Below, piece by piece: positions 45,650-51,633 of a stretch of 51,633 nucleotides of DNA (positions are counted from its first letter, which is position 1; each line of letters begins with the position of its first letter). A program made the position numbers and the translations under genes. Source of the stretch: an uncultured Clostridia bacterium. Its GTDB lineage: Bacteria; Bacillota; Clostridia; Oscillospirales; Acutalibacteraceae. The DNA is taken from assembly GCA_946186245.1 (NCBI GenBank), contig CAMHMN010000008.1, positions 1 to 51,633 on the forward strand, read 5' to 3'. The notes under the pieces were generated by a model. It worked only from the letters and a program-made list of their open reading frames with translations. It searched no databases and was not told where the DNA came from.

Positions 45650-45958
45650 ATGCCATACATCAGGGTCGATCACAGCCGTTTTGAGTCGGCTGCAAAGATT
45701 CTGGAGGAATATTTAGCGTTTACAAGGTCAAAGATGCTGTATGCGAATTCCTCCGTGAATACTCTTATGCAAACCGGATGGCAGGGAAACGATGCCAATT
45801 CTTTCAAAAACAAGTGGGCTGAGATTATCGGCACGGAATCAACATATGTGAAAATGATGAAGTCATTAAAAAGCTATGCTGATTACCTGCGATACGCGGC
45901 AAGCTGTTATAAACAGGCGCAGATTAACGCGGTCAACAGAGCGCAGAGGACTCGCTGA
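45650..45958 (+). CDS. WXG100 protein, beta type (beta-2)
   Basis: 102 residues, GGAGGAGG before ATG. Hairpin turn TGWQGNDANSF (WxG). Starts PYIRVDHSRFESAAKILEEY and ends YAASCYKQAQINAVNRAQRT, closely matching beta-3. The C terminus is basic, with no YxxxD/E motif. Presumed heterodimer partner of alpha-2. Confidence 0.87.
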   Translation: MPYIRVDHSRFESAAKILEEYLAFTRSKMLYANSSVNTLMQTGWQGNDANSFKNKWAEIIGTESTYVKMMKSLKSYADYLRYAASCYKQAQINAVNRAQRTR

Positions 45959-45997
45959 CACGAATGCGGTCATCTCATGATCGGGGGAGGTTTTATT

Positions 45998-47647
45998 GTG
46001 ATAACGGAAAATGTTAAAGATGAAATGGATTTATCATTACTGCTTGATATGTACGTTCATTTTGACATTCAGAAGCCCAGTTTTACAAACAAAACGCTGG
46101 GCGAATTATTACAGTGCATTGATAAGAATTCGCTGCAGGGCGATTCAGAAAAGCGTCTGTACGACTACCTGTCAAATGCGGTGCTCAAAAATGACAAGCT
46201 CAGAAACGCTGTCCTGATCAGTCAGAGCAATTGCGACGGCTACAGCACGAAGGAACTGGTCGCATGTACCTTCCGCACGGACGACGGATCGGTTTATGTC
46301 TGCTACAGAGGCACCGGAGACGGCAAATGGCCGGACAATGCTGAGGCGATGAACCGTGAGAATTCGTTGATGCAGGAAGCCGCAACCAGCTATTATGACA
46401 ATGTGATGAATCACAATGATATTCCGGATGACGCGCGTGTAATTGTGACCGGACACAGCAAGGGCGGTAATCTTGCGCAATATGTGACCATGACATCCGA
46501 TAACCGATACCGCATAGACGCGTGTTATTCCATGGACGGGCAGGGCATGTCCAGAAAGGGAATAGAGCATTTTAAACAGCTGAACGGGGAAGAGAATTAC
46601 AATAAACAGCTTGACAAGATGTATTCCATTTGCGGAGAAAACGATTATGTCAATGTACTGGGAATCAGGATTATTCCGGCGGATCATAAATACTTTGTTC
46701 ATACGGAGGAAGCGGATAATTTCGGTGCGTATCATGACATGTATTACCTTGGAAACAAGAATTACGACGGTTTTCAATGGGAATATAAAAACGATGAGAT
46801 TGTGTCGGCCGAACCCGGAGAAGTGGCAATGCTGGCTGAAAAGCTGAATAATGAGATGCTCGAAAAGCTGAACGATGAAGAGTACGAGGACGCCACTGTA
46901 TTTATTATGTGCGCGCTGGAAAGAATCATGCCGTATAAGGGCTACATAGGCGGCGTGTATCCGTTCGGCACGGGAAATACGGAAGGAACCACTGCGGAAG
47001 AATTTCTTGGATTTCTGTTCCACGGATTGCCCCTTGCAATCAAAACGCTGATTACCACCCCGGAAGGACAGAAGGCTCTGGGAAAATTTATTTATAAGGC
47101 ACTCAAAAATGTTTACGACAATTACGGTCCCATCGGTGTAGTGGCCACCGTGTTCCTGACAAGCGTCGCTACGGTGGCGGTCGTCAAAGCAGTCATAAAG
47201 TACTTCGGCGGCGCGATTATTGTTCTCAGGATTGTGGACTATGTGCTTGAACAATTCCCCGAACTCAAGGAAGCGGTCCTGAATCTGCTGCACGAAATGG
47301 TGAGTATTGCCGTCGATGCGATTCAATGCCTGCAGGATTGGTATGACAAAAATCTGAATCAGGGTTTTATTCAGGCAACCGAAAATCCGTACCTGTTTGT
47401 GGATACGGATAAAATGGACGAATACGCGGTCAGACTCTCGAATGTCATCACAAGAGTCAAGAAACTGGACCGCGCGATGAACGGCCTGTATAACGCCGTC
47501 CGACTGGGAGATCTGGGCAATGCGCTTGCCGCCAATATCTCAGTCGGAGGGACAGGGTCTCTGGATCGATGCAGAAAATATCTGACTAACACCAAAACGG
47601 ATTTTGAAGCGGTTGAAAAGTACATTTGTGACATCATGGGTTTCTGA
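45998..47647 (+). CDS. T7SS lipase-like effector 2 with C-terminal targeting module
   Basis: 549 residues from GTG 45998, chosen because GGGGGAGG lies just upstream; ATG 45977 in frame has no ribosome site. The N-terminal DUF2974 (Mbeg1-like) alpha/beta-hydrolase has VYVCYRGTGDGKWPDN, the nucleophile elbow VTGHSKGGNLAQY and CYSMDGQGMS. A hydrophobic segment (about 380-420, IGVVATVFLTSVATVAVVKA) is followed by the shared module FVDTDKMDEYAVRLSNVITR and SLDRCRKYLTNTKTDFEAVE. Its hydrolase is clearly diverged from lipase 1 while the C-terminal module is conserved, as expected for polymorphic toxins. Confidence 0.82.
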   Translation: MITENVKDEMDLSLLLDMYVHFDIQKPSFTNKTLGELLQCIDKNSLQGDSEKRLYDYLSNAVLKNDKLRNAVLISQSNCDGYSTKELVACTFRTDDGSVYVCYRGTGDGKWPDNAEAMNRENSLMQEAATSYYDNVMNHNDIPDDARVIVTGHSKGGNLAQYVTMTSDNRYRIDACYSMDGQGMSRKGIEHFKQLNGEENYNKQLDKMYSICGENDYVNVLGIRIIPADHKYFVHTEEADNFGAYHDMYYLGNKNYDGFQWEYKNDEIVSAEPGEVAMLAEKLNNEMLEKLNDEEYEDATVFIMCALERIMPYKGYIGGVYPFGTGNTEGTTAEEFLGFLFHGLPLAIKTLITTPEGQKALGKFIYKALKNVYDNYGPIGVVATVFLTSVATVAVVKAVIKYFGGAIIVLRIVDYVLEQFPELKEAVLNLLHEMVSIAVDAIQCLQDWYDKNLNQGFIQATENPYLFVDTDKMDEYAVRLSNVITRVKKLDRAMNGLYNAVRLGDLGNALAANISVGGTGSLDRCRKYLTNTKTDFEAVEKYICDIMGF

Positions 47648-47660
47648 TAAGGGGTGATTA

Positions 47661-47969
47661 GTGTTGAGTAATAAGCTGAAAGTCGACACCGTATCAGTCG
47701 TTGAGCTGGCAAGGGAAATAGGCTCCGCCAACGATGATATTGAAAGAGAATACCAGGAGGCGCTCAAAGAATTTGCCTATATGTTTAACTGGTGGGATGG
47801 AAGGGCTTGTGAAGTCTCAAAGGAAACACTCCTGACGATAAAAAAGGCCTTCGCCAACGCACGGTATACGGTGATCAACAACTATGTGCAGTTTCTGAAA
47901 GTCAACGTCGGGGAAGGATACGAAGCCGTGGAAAACGCAAACATCGATCTTTCCAAAAGCTTTATGTGA
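47661..47969 (+). CDS. WXG100 protein, alpha type (alpha-3)
   Basis: 102 residues; GTG 47661 or TTG 47664 follows GGGGTGA. Turn NWWDGRACE (WxG) and export signal GYEAVE (YxxxE); ends DLSKSFM, where the other alphas end FK. Follows lipase 2 by 13 bp and precedes beta-3. Confidence 0.86.
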   Translation: MLSNKLKVDTVSVVELAREIGSANDDIEREYQEALKEFAYMFNWWDGRACEVSKETLLTIKKAFANARYTVINNYVQFLKVNVGEGYEAVENANIDLSKSFM

Positions 47970-47995
47970 TTATTCTGAGAGGAGAGGCGGAATAT

Positions 47996-48307
47996 ATGGG
48001 CTATATCATTCGTGTCAATCACAGTTATCTGAGCAGAGCTGCGGAAAAAGCCAAGAAGTATGTGGCTTTTAACTCCGCGAAGATGAAGGCGCTTGATATA
48101 AAGATCGCCTTCATGCATTCCACCGGCTGGAAAGGAACAGATGCATCCGCTTTCGCAGACCAGTGGAAGGATGCGTCGTCAAAGTATTCGGTGAACGGCA
48201 GGCTCAATACTGCGATGAGAAATTACGCAAATTGCATTGCAGTTGCAGCCAATAAGTACAAGAGGGCGCAGGCGGACGCGATCAACAGATCGCGAAGACT
48301 GAGGTGA
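47996..48307 (+). CDS. WXG100 protein, beta type (beta-3)
   Basis: 103 residues from ATG 47996 (GGAGAGGCGG). Turn STGWKGTDASAF (WxG). Starts GYIIRVNHSYLSRAAEKAKK and ends YKRAQADAINRSRRLR. Very like beta-2. Last gene of the cargo block; a strong promoter for kinase 3 follows within 60 bp. Confidence 0.87.
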   Translation: MGYIIRVNHSYLSRAAEKAKKYVAFNSAKMKALDIKIAFMHSTGWKGTDASAFADQWKDASSKYSVNGRLNTAMRNYANCIAVAANKYKRAQADAINRSRRLR

Positions 48308-48360
48308 GAGCATACGAAAGGTAACGGATGGATGTTTTTCAAAACCAAGCGTATAATGCA

Positions 48361-48388
48361 TTGACATTGTTTTAAAATATGATATAAT
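48361..48388 (+). promoter_or_regulatory. Strong promoter of the kinase 3 unit
   Basis: Consensus TTGACA (48361-48366), 16-bp spacer, consensus TATAAT (48383-48388), in AT-rich sequence about 70 bp before the kinase 3 start. It gives the last genes of the island their own transcription. Confidence 0.8.
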
Positions 48389-48460
48389 ATAATTAATAAT
48401 TTATTCGTATTTTTGTGATTTGTACAATAATGATTATGTAAGTTTTCAGGATGTGATAGA

Positions 48461-50686
48461 ATGCAGGCAGGAGATGTGCTGGAGAACCGATATCATCTGA
48501 TTGAGTTGGTCGGAAGGGGGAGAAGCGAGGTCTTTCTGGCAAGAGATGAAAATCTCACCGGAAAGCTTCTGGCGGTCAAGGTCATTCAGAAGACGTCGAA
48601 GGACTTTGATTCTTTTCAGAGAGAAACGTTGCTTCTCGCGAAACTGAACCACCCGGGAATTCCCATCATTACACAGCAGATTGAAACCGAAACCGAGTGC
48701 TGTGTGATTATGAATTATTACAACGGCGAAACGCTGCACCATTATGTCGAAAGAATCGACAACGGTGTGTCGGCTGAGGAATCGCTGGATAGACAGCAGC
48801 GTGAAAACAAGGTCATTGAGATTTTCAAGAGCATATGTGAGATATTGATTTACATTCACTCGCTGTACAAAAACAACGATTCAGGCATAAAAGCGCCGGT
48901 CATTCACAGAGATATCAAGCCTGAAAACATTATGCTCGCCGATTCGGGCATCAAGCTGATCGACTGGGGCATAGCGGGTGAATTCAAACGCGGCGTCCCG
49001 GACGTCGGTCCTTCCTGGGGAACCCCATGGTATGCCGCCCCCGAGCAGTTTGCCTCCGGCGCGAAATATATCGACGAGCGTACGGATATTTTTTCTCTGG
49101 GAGCCACCATGTATTATGCCATCAGTTCCGTGGTTCCATCCAAGGATAAAAAGAACATACGCCCGATTTCATCGGTCATGCCCGATATTTCCGAGGGACT
49201 GGGCATTATCATTGACAAGTGTATGAAATACAACCCGGAAGAGAGATACCAGACGGCTTCCGAACTGCTTGAGGACCTCAACCATGTGGACTCTCTTTCC
49301 AGAAAAACGAGAAGCGAAAAGCAGAAAAGCCTTGTTTATTTCGGCTTATGCATAGGACTGTGTATCGTTGGCCTGGTCATTTCGCTGCTCTCCGATTACA
49401 AGATCAATCTTCACAATTCAGATAACTATCTCAGCAAGATCCAGCTTGCGGATGCAGAATACGACAACGCTTTTTACTATCAGAAAAACGGAAATCCCCA
49501 AAAATCGGAAGAATCCATCAACAAGGCTGCGGAGTATTACAAACAGGCCCTGGAATACGACAATACTCGGGTGGAAACATATGAGCGGCTGTTTGCTTGT
49601 ATGCTTCCTCAGAACGGCTCGTCCTATGATGAGGCGTCCTACAATTCCAGACTCACCAACGCAATTGACGTCATGCGCAGGCAGTATGTGGATGAAAAAC
49701 ACAGCGGCGTCTATCATTCCAACAGGCTTATGTATCTGATTTCACAGCAATGCCTGTCTGTCAGTGATAACCCGTCATATGCAGGGTACGCCGTGCAGTA
49801 TCTGGATCTTATCAAAGCAAGCCGCGACTACAGGAACAATCACTTCGACGATGGATTCAGCAAGATCGAAATCGACAGTATGTACCTGATTGCCGCCAGC
49901 GTTTCCAAGTCGATCAACACCAGCAATATGGATGATCTTGTCAAAGCGCTGGAAAACCTGGAGGAAGAAACAGATCGTTCGGCGAGAAGCTTTGATGAGA
50001 GACTGACAAATTATCTCAACATTATTAAGATTTACAACAGGTATTCCGCCTTTATCTCGCAGAATGGAGCCGACCCATATGCCGCGGTACTCCGGCTTGG
50101 GCAGAAATCCAAAGAAGCGATCGAGAGTCAGGCAAATTATTCTGAGAACCTGACATTTGGCGGCGTGATCCCGCTTTATCAGATGGTTGCCGAGAACCTG
50201 TATGAACAGGCGACGCTTGACAAAGACAGCAGTGAGAAACGCGCTCATTATGAACAGGCACTGGAATGGTTCAGTTATATAGAGCTGCTGAATTCTGATT
50301 TGTCCGCGAGGCTGTTGCTGAAATACGGAAACTGTTACAAAGGCATCTATGAATCCTTTGTCCAGGGAGGCAGAAGCGACAGCGAGATTTCCTCGTCAGT
50401 CGATGACGATTCTTACCTGGATTCTGCCAGAGAACTCTATTCCAGAGTACTTGCGATGGAAGATATCTCCTCTGATATCACAGGCACCAGATTCAGCGCA
50501 CAGGTCGGTCTGACATTCTGCTACGCCTATGACCTGCTGTATCATGGCCAGAACAGAGCTGCCCTCCAAACGGAATTTTCCAAAACCAGTAATATGATGA
50601 AGGAATATCAGGATAAACTTGGTATATCTCAGTTATCACAGTACCAGTCGCTTAAATCGATGGTAAACAGATTGGGGGTACAGTAA
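48461..50686 (+). CDS. Transmembrane Ser/Thr kinase 3 with TPR-like ectodomain
   Basis: 741 residues; the ATG at 48461 follows a weak ribosome site (CAGGATG). Kinase domain (about 8-285): VGRGRSEVFLARD, LLAVKVIQK, HRDIKPENIML, and DWG in place of DFG (LIDWGIAGEF), a tolerated variant. One membrane helix (about 290-313). The remaining 430 residues outside are helical and Tyr/Asn-rich, with TPR-like pairs (AAEYYKQALEYDNTRVETYE; YEQALEWFSYIELLNSDL). The domain could bind peptides or wall protein. Followed by the small TxxD-motif membrane protein after 3 bp, its likely substrate. Confidence 0.87.
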   Translation: MQAGDVLENRYHLIELVGRGRSEVFLARDENLTGKLLAVKVIQKTSKDFDSFQRETLLLAKLNHPGIPIITQQIETETECCVIMNYYNGETLHHYVERIDNGVSAEESLDRQQRENKVIEIFKSICEILIYIHSLYKNNDSGIKAPVIHRDIKPENIMLADSGIKLIDWGIAGEFKRGVPDVGPSWGTPWYAAPEQFASGAKYIDERTDIFSLGATMYYAISSVVPSKDKKNIRPISSVMPDISEGLGIIIDKCMKYNPEERYQTASELLEDLNHVDSLSRKTRSEKQKSLVYFGLCIGLCIVGLVISLLSDYKINLHNSDNYLSKIQLADAEYDNAFYYQKNGNPQKSEESINKAAEYYKQALEYDNTRVETYERLFACMLPQNGSSYDEASYNSRLTNAIDVMRRQYVDEKHSGVYHSNRLMYLISQQCLSVSDNPSYAGYAVQYLDLIKASRDYRNNHFDDGFSKIEIDSMYLIAASVSKSINTSNMDDLVKALENLEEETDRSARSFDERLTNYLNIIKIYNRYSAFISQNGADPYAAVLRLGQKSKEAIESQANYSENLTFGGVIPLYQMVAENLYEQATLDKDSSEKRAHYEQALEWFSYIELLNSDLSARLLLKYGNCYKGIYESFVQGGRSDSEISSSVDDDSYLDSARELYSRVLAMEDISSDITGTRFSAQVGLTFCYAYDLLYHGQNRAALQTEFSKTSNMMKEYQDKLGISQLSQYQSLKSMVNRLGVQ

Positions 50687-50689
50687 GCA

Positions 50690-51064
50690 ATGCTTGAATT
50701 CATGAGGATTTTCGGGTTTCTGTTAGCGTTGACAGGATTTGCTCTGGCGGTATTTGTCTTTTTCAGATTCAGGGTCGCCAGCGCGATCATGTACTTTACC
50801 GGCAGTGAAAACAGGCGGTTGAAGGAATACCAGAAAATCCAGAAGGAATACCAGAAGAATTCTTCAAAACACAGTCCTGCTATGAAGAAGAACAATGATT
50901 CAACAGGCACGCTGAACGAGTTGTCCGCAGCGTCTGCTTCCGCTACGGTGGTAGACATTGGTGACGCTCCTGAAAACGCCACAATGGTGGACGATGATTT
51001 TGTCAATGCTCTGTTCTATGCACAGAGCACAACGACACTTTTGGAAGATAACAGAATCAATTAA
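50690..51064 (+). CDS. Small membrane protein with repeated Thr-x-x-Asp/Glu motifs
   Basis: 124 residues; ATG 3 bp after the kinase 3 stop, with GGGGG upstream. One N-terminal membrane helix (about 5-28), a charged coil (about 40-66), then a flexible cytoplasmic tail with four evenly scattered FHA-docking-like sites: T74-L-N-E, T86-V-V-D, T98-M-V-D and T116-L-L-E. FHA domains bind pT-x-x-D best. The same motif kind occurs three times in the N-terminal tail of kinase 1. It is a likely phosphorylated scaffold that recruits EssC or the FHA protein. I do not know a named family. Confidence 0.7.
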   Translation: MLEFMRIFGFLLALTGFALAVFVFFRFRVASAIMYFTGSENRRLKEYQKIQKEYQKNSSKHSPAMKKNNDSTGTLNELSAASASATVVDIGDAPENATMVDDDFVNALFYAQSTTTLLEDNRIN

Positions 51065-51098
51065 TCTGTTTGAAATATTATTGTCAGGAGGATTAGTC

Positions 51099-51633
51099 AT
51101 GAAGAACATTTACATCAAGTTGAAATTACTTGCTGCAAAACACCGGTCTTTCGCTATGGGTACTTTTGTTCTCATTGTTTTTGTAGCGATGATTGCTGTC
51201 TTCTCGGTTTTGGACAATCGCTATGCTTTGAGCATGATCACCAACGCATCATCCATAGGGAATAATTCTCATCAGATTGCATACGGTGAAGACGATGCCA
51301 ACACGGTCACTGTTACAGCGACAATTCAAGAGGATTCCAATAAACCGACAGCGGAGATTGAAAATGGTGTGAAAGCCGAATTTGAATATCAGCACGATGG
51401 TCAGACCGTCACGGTGGAGGGTACTGTATCTGTTGAAAAGAAGGATTCCGGCGACAACGGAGGAAACGGGGACAATACCAATCCCACCACCGGCGACAAC
51501 GGAGGAAACGGGGACAACACCAATCCCACCACCGGCGACAACGGAGGAAACGGGGACAACACCAATCCCACCACCGGTGACAACGGAGGAAACGGGGACA
51601 ACACCAATCCCACCACCGGTGACAACGGAGGAA
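51099..51633 (+). CDS. Repeat-containing surface protein (3' partial)
   Basis: ATG 51099 after AGGAGG; the window ends inside the gene. One membrane or signal helix (about residues 18-38, FAMGTFVLIVFVAMIAVFSV), a short beta-like domain (NTVTVTATIQEDSNKPTAEI), then tandem repeats of 14 residues, GDNGGNGDNTNPTT. The low-complexity stretch may be a wall-spanning stalk. Membership of the kinase 3 unit suggests a function linked to the secretion island; what lies beyond the repeats cannot be seen. Confidence 0.75.
   Translation, partial: MKNIYIKLKLLAAKHRSFAMGTFVLIVFVAMIAVFSVLDNRYALSMITNASSIGNNSHQIAYGEDDANTVTVTATIQEDSNKPTAEIENGVKAEFEYQHDGQTVTVEGTVSVEKKDSGDNGGNGDNTNPTTGDNGGNGDNTNPTTGDNGGNGDNTNPTTGDNGGNGDNTNPTTGDNGG
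51450..51633 (+). repeat. 42-bp tandem repeat, at least 4 copies
   Basis: Near-identical 42-bp units begin at 51450, 51492, 51534, 51576 and 51618 (last one cut). Each encodes 14 residues, so copy-number change keeps the frame. The very low divergence suggests recent expansion. Confidence 0.95.

Noticed and set aside
46172-47326. Long minus-strand open frame of 384 codons opposite lipase 2
   Set aside because: It is antisense to a gene with a clear hydrolase motif and ribosome site; its product is rich in His/Ile with no recognisable motif.
48950-48985. Kinase 3 as an inactive pseudokinase because of DWG in place of DFG
   Set aside because: The metal-binding Asp is kept, HRDIKPEN and the ATP-binding Lys are present, and Phe-to-Trp changes here are tolerated.
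51401-51625. Minus-strand repetitive open frame at the window end
   Set aside because: It is only the reverse reading of the 42-bp repeat; the plus-strand gene has AGGAGG and a membrane helix.
51450-51633. CRISPR-like array
   Set aside because: The units are directly adjacent coding repeats with no unique spacers.

Overview
The window looks like a chromosomal segment of an anaerobic, probably gut-type Clostridia (Oscillospirales/Ruminococcus-like). This is inferred from [FeFe]-hydrogenase maturation genes, a fibro-slime/SpaA-type surface protein, GH25 lysozyme and beta-lactamase-fold cell-wall genes, and a Firmicutes-type (T7SSb) type VII secretion locus. No rRNA, tRNA, CRISPR array or insertion sequence is visible.

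Left half (1-24900), mixed housekeeping and accessory genes. It starts with a HydE-HydG chimeric radical-SAM maturase followed by hydF, then a large surface protein broken by a one-base frameshift near its start. Next come a scarred stretch (7.5-8.5 kb), an XRE regulator fused to a superoxide-reductase-like domain, two lipoproteins on the minus strand, and a hybrid histidine kinase with its LuxR-type response regulator. These are followed by a KtrB/KtrA potassium uptake pair, a DUF5714 protein, fused remnants of DUF1801 and DUF2200 genes, a HAD phosphatase, a MATE transporter, an acyltransferase-GH25 fusion, a discoidin-like lipoprotein and a beta-lactamase-family hydrolase. Several places carry deletion-type scars (hydE/hydG, DUF1801/DUF2200, the frameshift). 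They suggest either real gene decay by short deletions or assembly collapse.

Right half (25034 to the window end), one long plus-strand T7SSb island. A TTGACA-17-TACAAT promoter precedes a signalling block: a DUF6382-like/FHA protein, two PP2C phosphatases and two transmembrane Ser/Thr kinases. One kinase carries a solute-binding-protein-like extracellular domain; the other carries five PASTA domains, Ig-like domains and a Tyr/Trp-rich tail. The secretion core follows: EssC, which appears to start at AUU, EsaB/YukD and two WXG100 proteins. Then comes a cargo block of repeated cassettes with three complete pairs of alpha- and beta-type WXG100 proteins, two paralogous small 'GNExCA' proteins, a DUF4176 protein, a lipoprotein, one glycine-rich putative effector and two lipase-like effectors. 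The lipases carry the shared helical targeting module at the C terminus; the glycine-rich protein has it at the N terminus. A separately promoted block encodes a third kinase, a small membrane protein full of Thr-x-x-Asp/Glu motifs, and a repeat-containing secreted or anchored protein cut by the window edge.

Working model (inference): the kinases phosphorylate TxxD motifs in kinase 1's own N-terminal tail and in the small membrane protein, FHA domains of EssC and the DUF6382-like protein read these marks, and the PP2C enzymes erase them. This would be a phospho-switch controlling a lipase-exporting T7SS. EssA, EsaA and a recognisable EssB are not seen in the window.
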